Notes: generated from the sequence alone by a model not told the origin. A stretch of 64,000 nucleotides of DNA from Cymbidium sinense (GCA_021442155.1 CM038214.1:19617808-19681807), one strand, 5' to 3'. Positions 33,047 to 45,556 are shown, counted from the stretch's first letter. Numbers and translations are program-made.

Positions 33047-36000
33047 ATGTTTTGTTTTAAGTTTTATTCTAATTTATATTTATTTGTTTAGTTTAAGTCT
33101 TGGTTTATGTTTAGGTTATTTTATCTTTGTGTGTAGGTTTAGTTTAGGTTTTATTTTATTTTAGGTTTAGGTTTATTTATAGTTTAGGTTTAGTTTATTT
33201 ATTTATTTTAGGTTTATTATTTTAGTTTATTTATTTTATGTTTATTTTAGGTTTATATTTAGGTTTTGATTTTAGTTTATTTATGTTCATGGTTTTAGTT
33301 TATTTAGTTTAGCCTAGTTTAGGTGTTTTAATTTAAGTTTAGGTTTTAGTTTAGGTTTAGTTTTATAATTTTATTTAGTTTGTTTAGTGTTAGGCTCAGG
33401 GTTTGGCCTCTAGTTTTTAGGGTAGTATTGTAGGTTTGTTTAAGTTTAGGGTCACTTTAGGGTTTAGGGTCCAGGATTTTTTATGGTTTAGGGTTTAGGG
33501 TTTAGGGTTTTTTTTTTTTAAATAATAAGTAACCGCTGGTTTAAGTTTATTCTTTATTTTATCTTTTATTTAGGTTTATTTTTTTATTTTTATTTTAGTT
33601 TATATTATTTTAGGTTTTCTCTTTTAGCTTATTTTTTAGTTTAGGTTTAGGTTTATGTTTATTTTTTATTTTAGTTTTATTTTTTATTTTATTTTTATTT
33701 TAGGTTTAAGTTAAGGTTTTCACTTTATTTTTTTAGGTTTAAGTTTTAGTTTTATTTATTTTAGGTTTATTTTTAGGTTCTACTTTTTAGTTTAGGTTTA
33801 AGTTTATTTTTAGTACATTTAAATTTATTTAGTTTATGTTTATGTTTAGGTTTAGTTTATTTTATTTTTGGTTGGTTTAGTTAATTTAGTTTAGGTTTAA
33901 GTTTTGTTTTTATCTTTAGGTTTTATTTTTATTTATTGTAGGTTTTATTTTTAGGTATATTGTTTAGGTTTAGGTTTCATTTAGTTTTTTATTTTATTTA
34001 TATTTTATGTTTATTTATTTTTTATTTTATGTTAAGTTTTATTTTATTTTAGATTTTTTTATTTTAAGTTTATTTTACTTTTTAGTTTAGTTTATGTTTT
34101 CTTTATTTTAGTTCTTATTTTTATTTTATTTTCTTTAGGTTAACGCTAGTTTAGGTTTGTAGGTTGCCTAGTTTAGGTTTTAGTTTTATTTTTTTATTTT
34201 TTTCTTCATTTAGGTAGAATTTATTTATCTATTTATGTAGGTTTATCTAGCCTAGTAAGTTGGGTTGTGGACAACCCAGTTAGGCACAGGAGCTGGCCCA
34301 GTGGTTTAAGGCCTCAGGTTAGCCCAGGTGGGATCTGTGGCTCATTTAGGAGATTTGTGGGGGGCCTAGGGCCTGTGGAGTGAGGCCTGGCTGTCATTTA
34401 GGTTTAGGTGGCTAATATGGTCAGGTTTTTAGGCATGTGGAGGTAGGGTCAGTGGCCCAGGGTTTAGGGTTTAGGCCTGGGTTTTAAGGTAATGTTTATT
34501 TATTTTAGTTTATTTATTTTAGTTTAGGTATTGATTTTATTTTGTTTATTTTAGGTTTAGCCTTTAGTCCGTTTAGGTTTATTTTATTTTTATTATTTTA
34601 GTTATTTTTTAGGTTTAAGTTTGTATTTAGTTTTATTTATTTATTTTAGTTTATTTTATGTTTATTTTATGTTCCATTTTTATTTTATGTTTATTTTATG
34701 TTTATTTTATTTTGGTGTATTTTATTTTATTTAGATTAGTTTAGATTTTCATTTTATTTATTTTAATTTAGTTTTTATTATTTATTTATTTTATTTTAGT
34801 TTAGTTTTAATTTATATTTTATTTTATTGTGGTTAGGTTTTTTTTTTTTTTTTTTTTATTTATTTTTGGTTTTATTTAATTTAGGTTTAGCTTTTAGGTT
34901 TTAGGGCATAGGTTTTATGTTTTGGGTTTGTTAGGGTTTTACGTAGGTTTAGGGTTTATTTATTTTAGTTTAGTTTATTTTAGGTTAGTTTATGCTTATT
35001 TTATTTTGTTTATTTTATGTTTAGGATTTTTTTAGGTTTAGTTTTATTTTTATTTTAGGTTTATTTTTTTAGGTTTGTTTTTTTTTCATTTTAATTAATT
35101 TAATTTTAGGTTTATTTTATTTTATTTTATGTTTAGTTTTATTTTATTTTGATTTTAAATTTTAGGTTTATTTTATTTTTATTTTAGTTGATTTTGATTT
35201 ATTTTATTTTAGTTTAGTTATCATTTTTATTTTATTTTATTTTAAGGTTTTTAGTTTAAGTTTAGGTTTTATTTTATGCTTTATTTTATTTAGGTTTATT
35301 TTTATTTTATTTTATTTTTAGTTTGGATTAAATTTTAATTTATTTTATTTTAGTTTAGTTTTATTTTTTATTTTATTTTATTTAGTTTGTTTTTTTTATT
35401 TTATTTTATTTAGTTTAGGTTTATTTATTTATTTTATTATTATTTTATTTAGGTTTAGTTTTATTGTTTATTTTTAGTTTTATTTTACTTTTGGTAGGTT
35501 GGGTTTGGACTGGTTTGGGTTTGTGGGTGGGGTAGTTTGATTTGGTTATTTATTTATTTTAGTTTAGTTTATAGTTAGGTTTATGTTTATTTTATTTTGT
35601 TTATTTTAGGTTTAGGTTTTATTGGGTTTAGGTTTATTTTTTTTTTTAAATTTAAGTTTATTTTTTGGATTTAGGTTTTATTTAATTTAATTTTAGTTTA
35701 TTTTATTTTATTTTATGTTTAGTTTTATTTGTTTTTTTATTTTTATTTTAGTTTAGGTTTTATTTATTTTATTTAATAGTTTTATTTATTTTATTTTATT
35801 TAAGGTTTAGTTTAGGTTTTAGTTTTAGTTTATTTATTTTATTTAGGCTTTTATTAGCATTTTATTTTTATTTAGATTAAATTTTAATTTAATTTATTTT
35901 AGTTTAATTTATTTAAATATATGTATTAGTTTAGTTTTATTTTATTTTATTTATATAGGTTTAGTTTAGGTTTTTTTTTATTTTAATATTATTTATTTTA

Positions 36001-37991
36001 TATTTTTTTATTTTATTTTATTTTGGTTTTATTTAATTTTGCTTGTTTTGGTTTGGGTTTAGGGTTTGGGGTTTAGGGTTTTATTTATTTTGTTTAATTT
36101 ATTTTTGAGGTTTATGTTTATTTTATTTTATTTATTTTAGGTAGTTTTTGTAGTATTTTTTTTATTTGTGTTTATTTGTGTTTAGGTTTTATTTAATTTA
36201 ATTTTAGGTTTATTTTATTTTATTTTATGTATAGTTTTATTTATTTAGGTTTTATTCTAAGTTAATCTTTTTTAATTTTTTAGGTTTTATTTATCCCATT
36301 TTGATTTAGTTTAGTTTTATTTTATTTTTAATTAGTTTTTTATATTTTATTTTAGTGGTAGGTAGTGGATCAAGCCGCATATAGGTTTAATGCCTGGTAG
36401 GGCCCAGGGCCTAGTGTAGGGGTTTGGGTGGGTTGTTTAGGTCAGTGTTAAAGTTTAAGATGGCCTGACTAGGAGCAGGTTTAGTGGTTGTGGATCAGTC
36501 AGGGTCAGGTTTCCCTGGGGTCAGTCAGTGGTATATTTGTATGCTCATGGTCAGGTTTAGAGCCTAGGCCTGTTTCAGGGTGTGGCTCAGGGCAGGATCG
36601 CAAGTTTTTTGGTTATTATTTTTTATCTTTATTTTATTTTATTTATGTATTTATCTTAGTTTAGTTCATCTTAGCCTATTATTTAGGTCAGGTTTAGGAT
36701 TGTGTTTATTTCTTGTTTTTTATTATCTTATTTAAGTCATTTTACTTAGGTTTTTTTGTGTTTTTTAGGTTTCTTTTAGGTCTAGGTTTTAATTTATTTT
36801 CCAGGTAGTTTTGTTTATTTTAAGTATTTTAGGTTTTTTATAGTTTAGCTTATGTTTATTTTTAGTTTATTTTATTTAGTAGTTTGTTTATTTTAGGTTT
36901 GCATTATTTATTTTAGTTTAGTTTATGTTATTTAGATTTATATTTATTTTATTTTGTTTATTTTAGGTTTTATTTTTTTAAGTTTAGTTTAGGTTGTATT
37001 TTTTAATTAATTTTTAAGTTTATTTTGGTTTAGGTTTTATGTAGTTATTATTTTATTTTATTTTAGGTTTATTTTATTTTTATTTTGCATTTAATTTTAT
37101 TTTATTTAGGTTTTCTATTTTTTTTTTTTTTTTCTAATTTATTTTGCAATTTTATTATGTTATTTTAGTTTAGTTTTCATTTTTTATTTTTATTTTTTTT
37201 AAGGTTAGGTTTAGGTTTAGGTTTAGGTTTTTTTATTTGTTTTTATTATTTTATTTTGGTTTATATTTTATTTATTTATTTTATTTAAGGCTTTATTTAG
37301 TTTAGGTTTAGGTTTTTAGCATTCTAGGGTTTTGATTTAAGTTTTGGGTTTAAGTTTGTGGTTCATTTTAGGGTTTAAGTTTTTTATATTTTTTTTATTT
37401 TATTTTTTTAAATTAAGTAAACCGTAGGTTTAGGGTTTAGGTTTACTTTTAAATTTAAGGTTTACTTTAGGGTGCTTGGGTTTTCTTTTAAATTAAGTAA
37501 ACTGATAGGTTTAGGTTTATTTAGTTTATTTATTTATTTTATTTTATTTTTTTTATTTTATTAAATTTTGTTTATTTATTTTAGGTCTATTGAATTTTGT
37601 TTAGGTTTTTTTATCTTAGTTTATTTTTGGATTAAAATTTAGGTTTATGTTTAGTTTTTAGTTTATTTTTATTTTATTCTTTAGGTTAAGGTTTTATTTC
37701 TTATTTTTAGGTATATGTTTAGGTTTTTATTTTATTTTTTTAGGTTTAGGTTTTAGGTTTTTTTTTTAGTTTAAGTTTAGGTTTTTTTTTAGTTTATTTT
37801 ATTTTATTTAGTTTATGGTTTAGATTTAGGTTTTATTTATTTTTGTTTAATTTATTTTAATTTAAGTTTTTGTTTATTTTATTTTGTTTATTTTAGGTTT
37901 ATGTTTTTTTTTTAGTTTAGGGTCTAGGTTTTAATTTTTTTTTATTTTTAGGTTTATTTTAGGTTTAGGTTTTTATTTTATTTAGGTTTAG
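33047..37991 (+). repeat. Telomere-type array, mostly AT-rich
   Basis: AT-rich TTTAGG/TTTATTTTA array. TTTAGGG blocks lie near 33.4-33.5, 34.4-34.5, 34.9 and 37.3-37.5 kb, and C-substituted patches at 34.25-34.48 and 36.36-36.60 kb. A 20-base T run at 34838-34857 could be the tail of a decayed retroinsertion. AAATTAAGTAAAC boxes occur twice close together at 37410 and 37490. No gene is visible. Confidence 0.88.
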
Positions 37992-38396
37992 TTTTTTTTC
38001 TAACAGAGAACAAATTAAGATTCAATATTTCTTCTTTTGATTTCATTAACCAAGTAGCACATTAAGTTTTCTAAGACACACGTGATGACATAGATAAAAA
38101 ATGAGCACGCATAGAGCAAATCAAAAACCCTATATAACTTGAACCATCTCTACTGTAAAGATACAATTCCATAACTAGCAGATTGGATCGACCATTCTTC
38201 AATTTCTCCAGTTCCAATCAAAACTACCTCTGCCTCTCGAGTAGTGTGATCCACCATCATATCCTCGATCTCCTCTACAAAGAATGGCTTTAACCTCAAT
38301 TGCTTCTCCGCCTCCATAACCACCACCTGCACTACAACCTCCATATCCACCAGTACCTCCAGATCCCCCACCGCCACTCCGATAATCGCCACCTCT
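37992..38396 (-). pseudogene. GR-RBP 3'-end retrofragment, copy 6, split by copia
   Basis: Holds the A-rich tail, 3' UTR and most of the glycine-rich tail of the GR-RBP transcript. In the Gly-rich frame the minus strand reads YRSGGGGSGGTGGYGG and DRGYDGGSHYSRGRG. The fragment stops where the copia LTR begins at 38397; the RRM-end part present in other copies (NGQNLDG to QSRS) is missing on the far side of the element. The 5 bases before the LTR are CCTCT. Confidence 0.88.
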
Positions 38397-39330
38397 TGTT
38401 GGCTTAATGAGCCTCATGTTCAATCTAATCAACTTTGATGATAACAAGCAAATGCTTCGATGTTCTAATGTATGTTTTATGTGTTTTAAATATATTAATT
38501 GCTAATTACATATCCAATATGTCTCATAATATGTTTGAGGAAATTGCAAGAATAGAAGAATGAAAGATTGATCAAAATGGATAATGTGAAGCTCAAGATA
38601 CAATATTTTAGGTTATATGCATTTATAACTATCTTAAAAATTCATATGAGTTCATTGACATGAATCAATTTTCTCACAAGTTAACAAATTATTATTTTTA
38701 TTTTAAATAATGATAATGAGGTTAATTTATATAAATCTCTATCTAATTAACATTCAATTATATGTTTCATACATAGCATTTGAATTGACAAAATAATAAA
38801 TGATAATAAATTATTACTATTAAGTGTAATTAGTTTATATATTTAGTATAATTAAAAATTTTAATTTAATTTTAAGATTATATGATAACTAACATATGTA
38901 TGATTATACATAAATTATATCATAATATTTGAATGTCATATTTCAAAATTAACAAAAAATATGTGGAATGTGGTATTTTAGCCAAAGTAATCTTAAAATC
39001 AAGAAATTTATATCGATTTCATCTCCAAATTCCTTGGATTTTTTTCTTTAATTTGATCTTACATGATCCACGCTTTGATTAAAATTGAATTTAATATGAC
39101 TTTTCAAACATTAGATGATTTTAATAATGATTATATTTTATATGCTTTGAATGTACTAAGAGCCATATTTGATTATTTTTGACTTGCCCATGTGAATAGC
39201 CAAATTTTGGTTATTTAAATTTAATATTTATTTAAAATAAATTATATTTTATTGAATATTAAATTATTATATGATAAATTGATGTTATAATAATATATAT
39301 TTTGAAATAATTCAAGATGATCTTCTTGCT

Positions 39331-39338
39331 TATAAATA
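39331..39338 (+). promoter_or_regulatory. LTR TATA box
   Basis: TATAAATA lies about 930 bases into the LTR and is followed by a C/A-rich leader (CCCTCATTCTC, CAAGAAAGC), as expected of a plant RNA polymerase II core promoter at the U3/R boundary. It would drive transcription of the element to the right. Function is inferred from sequence and position only. Confidence 0.65.
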
Positions 39339-40286
39339 GCCCTCATTCTCTTCAAGAAAGCATTCCTCATTCAAATTCAAAATCCCTCTAGCAAATCTAA
39401 GAGAGAAAATTTCTTAGATTTTCCTTCCAAGTGTTCTCCAAACATTACAAGATCAAATCCTTGGTTTGGAAGCTTCAACATCTTCAACTAAGCAAGCTTT
39501 CTCAAATTACTTGAATTTGTTTTCTTGATCTTAATCCCTTTTAGTTGTTCATACTATTTTACCATCTATTTATTCTTTCCAATTTATACTTTTTGGTGGA
39601 TTAGTCTTTGGACATCAAAGTCTAAGTTTTCACATCAAAGTTTCTTCAATCATTTTTTTGTGAAAAGTCTTGTGATAGTTTGTAGGATTTATTTAAAGTT
39701 GTTGAAATTTTTATTTTCCTACAAATTTGTTTTGGTTTCTTGAAATATTTCTTCATTAGTCTAATTAGAAAGATCATTTATTCTTAAATCTATTTTAGAA
39801 GTTTATTTTAAGCATTTTAAATTAATTTATTGTGCTAAAATTATTTTCATACTTGTTAGATCTCTCTTTAATTAAAAGCTTACTAGCCTACTTAGATCTA
39901 TCATATACTAATTTTATTTAAGTATTTTGTGAACATTTGCATTAATTGAAAGCATCTTTTGGTTAAAATAAAATAAATCATTCTTTGCTGAAATTTATTT
40001 TATTGTGCAAAAGAATATTGTGAATTTATTTTGAAATCATTTTTATATTAGTCTACAAATTATAATAACATAAACATCTTAGTAAGATCACTTTAAGATA
40101 TTTATTTTATTATTTCTTATCAATATTAAGTGAGCATCTTATCTTGCCAAAATTTTAAGTTGTAAAGTAATCATTTATAAGTTGTGAGATCACTTTTGAA
40201 TTGGATAGGTTGGTATATTTGTGAGAGATATATTTTATCAAAATTTATTATTTTGTATTTTTCTTTTCATGCTATAAAATTTATAT

Positions 40287-40366
40287 AGGGGTTGTACTCG
40301 CCCCTTTGTAGGATAGTACATATTATTGTGGGGTTATACTCGCCCCATTATAGGAGAGTACTATTT
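40287..40366 (+). repeat. 42-bp direct repeat in the copia LTR
   Basis: Two tandem copies (40287-40324 and 40329-40366, offset 42) share the core GGGGTTGTACTCGCCCC or GGGGTTATACTCGCCCC. Each core can fold as a GGGG/CCCC hairpin. They lie near the R/U5 end of the LTR, so they could affect transcript end structure; that is inference. Confidence 0.7.
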
Positions 40367-40581
40367 GTAAGCTATTTTGCATTTAGTGGATACCTAGCCA
40401 GGGGTGGCTATGCATGGACGTAGGCTGGTTTTGGGGTTTGGCCAAACCACATAAAAATTGTGTGCCTATTATCTCTCTTTACTTTACTATACTTTTATTT
40501 TTGCTGCATTAAGAATTGTATTTTAAAATTTTTAATATCACCCAATTCACACCCCTCTTGGGTGCTATACTAACTCACAAT

Positions 40582-40593
40582 TGGTATCAGAGC
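40582..40593 (+). promoter_or_regulatory. Primer-binding site for initiator-Met tRNA
   Basis: TGGTATCAGAGC, 2 bases after the LTR end, complements the 3' end of plant initiator methionine tRNA. This is the standard copia minus-strand primer site, and it fixes the LTR boundary and element direction. Confidence 0.93.
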
Positions 40594-40639
40594 CTAGGCT
40601 CTTTTATTAGCTTAACATCCAAAAGTAGCTCTTTTCACT

Positions 40640-41711
40640 ATGGCATAAGGTTTCCAAAAGGGTTCACTACTAGAGGGACAATTCACTCATAGACCTCAAC
40701 TTTTAGATAGTGTACCATTTGATTATTAGAAAAATATAATTAGTACATTTTTAAGAGGTCAAGATGAAGGCATGTGGTATATGTTGACACATCAATATCA
40801 TACACCCACAGAAGAAGTAAATGGCATTAAAGTAGAAAAACTTTTGAGGAATGGATTGTAGCTGAAAGAGAACTTGATGAATTAAATGCTATGGCTTGTA
40901 ATACTTTACATTGTGCTTTATTACCTAATGATTACATGAATATTTCTATGTTAAGTACAACAAAAGAAATATGGGATAAACTCAATAAAACTTATGATGG
41001 AACTAGAGAAGTTAGAGATGCTAATATTAATAGACTTGTTCATGAATATGAGTTATTTCATATGTCTCCTTCTGAATCTATTTCTAATATATACTAGATT
41101 CATGAAAGTAATTAACCCATTGCATTATTTTTTGGAAAACATTTAAGAATCAAGACTTAGTCTATAAGATTCTTAAATGTCTTCCAAAAGAATGGGAAGC
41201 TAAAGTAATAGCTATTAGTGAAGCTAAGGATTTATCTACTTATCCACTTGATCAAATTTTGGGTTCTTTGATAGCACATGAATAGGTTATTGCTCAAAGG
41301 GATAAGATGGATAACTTAACCAAAAGAGAGAAGGAGAAAGGAAAAGCCATTATATTACAAGTTGATGATAGTGATGAACATAACACCTTCATGGATGGTG
41401 ATAGTGATGAGGTGGTCATTCTATCCAAAAGGCTTGGGAACTTGCTAAGGAAGAAGATTCAAAGGTATAAAAAATCTAAAAACTATAAATTTCAAACTAA
41501 GGAATTTCTTGGAGGTGAAGGGATCATTTGCTACCAAAAAAAGCCAAGAAACATAACAAGTGATTGTCCAAACATTGTTGAATCAAAGAAGAAAGAGATT
41601 GATGTGGATAGAAGAAAAAATATGAAGGAGAAAAAGTACCACAAGAAGAAGAAGGCTTTATGGGACAATCCAAATTCAAATGAATCAAGTACTTGCTCAT
41701 CCGACGAATAG
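40640..41711 (+). pseudogene. Copia gag remnant
   Basis: Gag would form the virus-like particle around element RNA. The likely start ATG at 40640 is followed at codon 3 by a stop. Recognisable pieces in different frames are RPQLLDSVPFDY, then MACNTLHCALLPNDYMNIS with WDKLNKTYDGTREVRDANI (40891-41097), then KILKCLPKEWEAKVIAISEA and the IAHE end of the UBN2-like domain. A lysine-rich segment (41307-41711) carries a degenerate zinc knuckle CYQKKPRNITSDCP, in which the second cysteine is lost. At least two frameshifts and several stops are present. Confidence 0.87.
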
Positions 41712-42340
41712 GTCAACATATGTCTTATGGCAAATGGAGAATCTAACTTAGATTCTCAAGAGGTACGTAATGTTATATCTTATGATGAATTAGATAATGC
41801 TTTTAATAATTTAGTTATTTAATATAAAAAACTTAAAAAAATATAAAACCTAAGAAAATGAAAATAAAAATTTAGATATGCGTTTTTGTGATTTAAAAAA
41901 TGTATGTGATAATTTAAAAAGTGAAAATATTTATTCCTTGTATGTAAACTTGAAAGAGAAAATATCTTATTAAAAGCAAGATTAGAATTATGTTTGAAAT
42001 CACAAGTTCATTATAATGCTTCATCAAGTAAAACATTTAATAAATATTATTTGCATCATACACATCCCACTCATATATCTTATAATTATTGTGCTAAGCC
42101 ATTTGCAAACACTAATGTTTGGTGCAATAATTATGATACAAAAGGGAATATTTCATTTGATTGCTTTGCAAGTAAATTAGAAAACACTAAGAAATCATCT
42201 TATGTATCGGTACCAAAAGTTACAAGCACTACACAAACCACACATGCAAGATATCTTGCTTTGAATTTAGAATGTGGACCCAAAGATGTTTGGGTTCCAA
42301 AAGTTAACATGTGATTTTATTTTGTAGGAATGCCTTCAAA
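41712..42340 (+). pseudogene. Copia gag-protease linker with second knuckle-like motif
   Basis: This is a poorly preserved, A/T-rich coding region. The frame at 41994-42314 carries WCNNYDTKGNISFDCF, a degenerate second CCHC-like motif, and ends GPKDVWVPKVN, which typically precedes the protease in SIRE-like copia polyproteins. Stops upstream show decay. Confidence 0.65.
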
Positions 42341-42357
42341 GAAAAATCAAAGAAGGC

Positions 42358-43575
42358 ATGTGGTACTTGGATAGTGGATGTTCAAGACATATGACGGGAG
42401 ATAAAAGTAAATTCATAACTTTAGAATCACATGATGGAGGATTTGTTACATATGGAGATAATGAAAAAGGAAAGCTCATTGGAATTGGTTATATTTGTAA
42501 GAATTCTATCACTTTAGATAAAGTTTTTCTTGTAGAAGGATTAAAACATAATTTAATTTCTATTAGTCAATTATGTGATAAAGGTTTGAATGTAGTATTT
42601 CATGCATCATATTGTATTATAAAAAATATTGAAAATGTTTTGTTAGTAGGACAAAGACATAAAAAGATTTATGTCATTTATTTAGATAGCTTTCATTATG
42701 TGAATTTAAATTTACTTTATTTTAAAAGCACTCATGATGATATATGGTTATGGCAAAGGAGACTATGCCATATAAACATACACACACTTGATAAAATTGT
42801 TAAACTTGATTTAGTAGTTGAATTGCCTAAATTAAAATTTCATTTAAACTATGTTTGTGATGCATGTATTCATGGAAAGCATTCTAGAAGCTCATTTACA
42901 AGTAAAAATATTATTTCTACTTCAAGACCTCTAAAATTGTTGCACATGGATTTATTTGGTCCAATTAGCACCACTAGCTTAGGTGGAAAAAATTATGGTT
43001 TTGTGATTATTGATGATTTCTCTAGATATATTTGGGTTTTGTTTGTAACTTGTAAGGATGATGCTTTTGTTGAGTTTAGGAAGTTTTCTAAATATATTCA
43101 AAGAGAACAAGGCCTTTTGATTAAAAAGGTTCAAACTGATCATGGTGGAAAATTTGAAAATAATATATTTGAGGATTATTGAGATGAACATGGGATTAGA
43201 TAAAATATTTTTGCACCTAGAACTCCCCAACAAAATGGAGTAGTAGAGATAAAAAGTAGAATATTAAATGAATTAAGTAGATCTATGCTTGATGAGTAGA
43301 AATTGCAAAAATATTTTTTGGCGTAAGAAATAAATACTACATGTTATGTGATGAATAGGATCTATTTTAGACCAATTTTGAAGAAGACACCCTATGAATT
43401 ATTTTTTTGAAAGAACCCTAAGATTGAAAACTTTCAAGTATTTGGACATAAATGTTTTATTTTGAATAATAGAAAAGGGCATTTAGGTAAGTTTGATTAT
43501 AAATCAGATGATAGTATTTTCTTAGGATACTCTATTTCTAATAGATCTTATAGAGTTTTCAATAAAAGAAAATCA
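42358..43575 (+). pseudogene. Copia protease-integrase remnant
   Basis: The protease begins WYLDSGCSRHMTGD, holding the catalytic D-S-G. The GAG-pre-integrase zinc region follows with LCHINIH and CDACIHGKH. The integrase core keeps all three acidic positions: LHMDLFGP, VQTDHGGKFEN and, after two stops, the glutamate in PQQNGVVEIKS. Protease to the second aspartate is one open frame of 274 codons (42358-43182), the longest open frame in the window. After that there are stops at 43180 and beyond, and the last recognisable segment is FLGYSISNRSYRVFNKRKS near 43575. RT and RNase H never appear. Confidence 0.92.
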
Positions 43576-43835
43576 ATTTTTTATTTATTTTCTTTTTAGG
43601 TTTTATATAGTTTAGGTTTAGATATTTAGCTTTTTAGGGTTTAGGGTTTAGGGTTACTTTAGGGTTCAAGGTTTAGGTTTTAAGGTTTAGGTTTGGGGGT
43701 TTAGAGTTTAGGGTTTAGGGTTTAGGGTTTAGTGCTTATGGTTTGGGGTTTAGGATTTAAGATTTTATGTTTAGGTTTTAGGGTTAGGGTTTAGGGTTTA
43801 TGGTTTAGAGTTTATAGTATTTTGGGCTTAGGGTT
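43576..43835 (+). repeat. Telomere-type array between copia and GR-RBP copy 7
   Basis: A short AT-rich stretch, then near-canonical TTTAGGG repeats with several perfect heptamers near 43.70 kb. The copia coding sequence passes into it without an LTR or other boundary signal. Confidence 0.88.
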
Positions 43836-44386
43836 TCTTTTAACGGAGAACAAATTCAGATAAAACATTTATTTTTTTTCAATTTCATCAACCAAGTAAC
43901 CCACCAAGATTTCTAAGACAAAAGTGATGACATGGATAAAAAATGAGCATGCATATAGCAAAAAAAACCCTAAATAATTAGAATCATCTCTAATATAAAG
44001 ACATAGTTCCATAAGTAGTAGATCGGATTGGCCATTCTTCAGTTTCTCTAGTTCCCATCATAATTACCCCAACCTCTCAAGTAGAGAGATCCACGTTCAT
44101 AACCCTAATCTCTCCCTCCGCCATAACCACCCCGACCTTTCGAGTGGCAGGATCCACCATCATATCCCTGATCTATCCCTCTGCCACCCCCATGATTGTA
44201 ACCTCTATCGCTCCTCCCGCCTCCATAACCACCACTGCTCCGACCACCACCTCCATATCCACTAACACCTCTAGATCCCCCACCACCACTGCAGTAATCA
44301 CCGCCTCCACCTTCACTTCCACCGCTAGATCTAGACTGAGGCCAGTTGATGGTGATGTTCTTACCATTAAGGTTCTGCCCATTCTT
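43836..44386 (-). pseudogene. GR-RBP 3'-end retrofragment, copy 7 (longest)
   Basis: The minus strand reads NGQNLNGKNITIN, then a glycine-rich tail with GGGGDYCSGGGGS and GGYGGGRSDRGYN. It carries two consecutive modules of the type GRD-GY-GS-Y-RG, against one in copies 2 and 6, so it has about 60 extra bases. Stops interrupt the second module and the NWRN end. The 3' UTR and a short A-rich tail follow. The upstream RRM is absent. The plus-strand Thr/Ser-rich frame at 44144-44395 is the antisense. Confidence 0.88.
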
Positions 44387-45556
44387 AGGGTTTAGGTTTA
44401 TTAAGTTTTAAGGTTTAGGTTTATTTTTTAATTTATTTTGTTACTTTAGCTTTAGGTTTAGGATTTTGGGTTTAAGGTTTAGGGTTCAAGGTTAGGGTTT
44501 ATTGTTTAGGGTTTAGGGTGTAGGGTTTAGGGTTTAGGGTTTAGGGTTTAGGATTTAGGATTTAGGGTTTAAGGTTTTTTTTTTAAATTAAGAAAACCGA
44601 TAGGTTTAGGTTTATTAAGTATATTATGTTTTTTTATGTTATTTTACTTTATTTTTAATTTATATTTAGGTTTACTTTTTATTTTTATTCAGTTTAGTTT
44701 ATTTATTTTGGATTTTTATTTTAGTATAATTTTTAGGTTTAGGTTTATTTTTTCATTGAGTTTTATTTTTATTTTCTTTTTTAGGTTTATGTTTTACTTT
44801 TTTTTTTAGGTTTATGATTTGATTTTATTTTATTTTTTTAAAGGTTTAGATTTTTGGTTTTATTATAGGTTTATTTTAAGTTTTAATTTTAGTTTAGGTT
44901 TAGGTTTATTTTTAGTTTATTTTATTTTATTTAATTTAGGTTTTGGTTTAGGTTTTATTTATTTTAGTTTAGTTTATTTTATTTTAGGTTTAGGTTTATT
45001 TTATTTTTTTATTTTATATTTATTTTAGTTTTAGGGTTTTTTAGTTTATGGTTTAGATTTATTTTTATTTATTTTCAAGTTTATTTTATAGGTTTAGATA
45101 TTTATTTAGTTCTTTTTATTTTATTTTAGGTTTATTTTATTTTTATTTTACATTTAGTTTTTATTTTATTTAGGTTTTTTTCTAAAGTTTATTTTATTTT
45201 TTAGTTTAGTTTAGGTTTTTATTTATTTTATTTTATTTTTACATTTTTATTTTCTTTCATTTTAAGGTTTAGGTTTAGGTTTTTACTTTATTTCATTTTA
45301 TTATTTTTAAGTTTTATTTAGTTTAGGTTTAGGTTTTTATGTTTTGAAGGTTTAAGGTTGAGGGTTTAGAGTTTTAGGATTTAAGGTTTTAGGGTTTAGG
45401 GTTTATGGTTAGGGTTTAGGATTTAGAGTTTATCATTTAAGATTTTGTGGTTAAGCTTTAGAGTTTAGGGTTTTTAGATTTTAGGGTTTAAGATTTAGGG
45501 TTAGCTTTGGGTTTAGGGTTAGTTTAGTATTTAAGGTTTTGGGGTTTAGGGTTTAG
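44387..45556 (+). repeat. Telomere-type array between GR-RBP copy 7 and the gypsy remnant
   Basis: TTTAGGG block, an AAATTAAGAAAACCGATAGG box at about 44585, AT-rich array (44.6-45.3 kb), then TTTAGGG again up to an abrupt start of gypsy coding sequence. The plus-strand frame at 44819-45028 is Phe/Leu/Gly-rich repeat translation. Confidence 0.88.

Larger units (their letters stand above)
38397..40579 (+). repeat. Copia 5' LTR
   Basis: The LTR starts TGTTGGC and ends CTCACA, giving the standard TG...CA termini and a length of about 2.18 kb, long for copia. Base composition is AT-rich and unlike the array. The 3' LTR is missing, so neither insertion age nor target-site duplication can be measured from LTR pairs. 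The plus-strand frame at 39525-39743 lies inside the LTR and has no protein similarity. Confidence 0.85.
38397..43575 (+). mobile_element. Ty1/copia retrotransposon, 3'-truncated, nested in GR-RBP copy 6
   Basis: Order: 5' LTR (38397-40579), a primer-binding site matching initiator-Met tRNA, gag, protease, integrase. Protease and integrase before RT is the copia order. The element stops near 43575 inside the region after the integrase core; RT, RNase H and the 3' LTR are absent and TTTAGG array follows directly. Gag and linker motifs (RPQLLDS, WDKLNKTYDGTREV, GPKDVWVPK) resemble the SIRE/Tork side of the superfamily, by inference. Several stops and frameshifts show it is dead. Confidence 0.93.

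Noticed and set aside
39525..39743. Possible small gene in the copia LTR
   Set aside because: It lies between the TATA box and the primer-binding site of the LTR, is Phe/Leu/Ser-rich with no domain, and is best explained as AT-rich LTR sequence.
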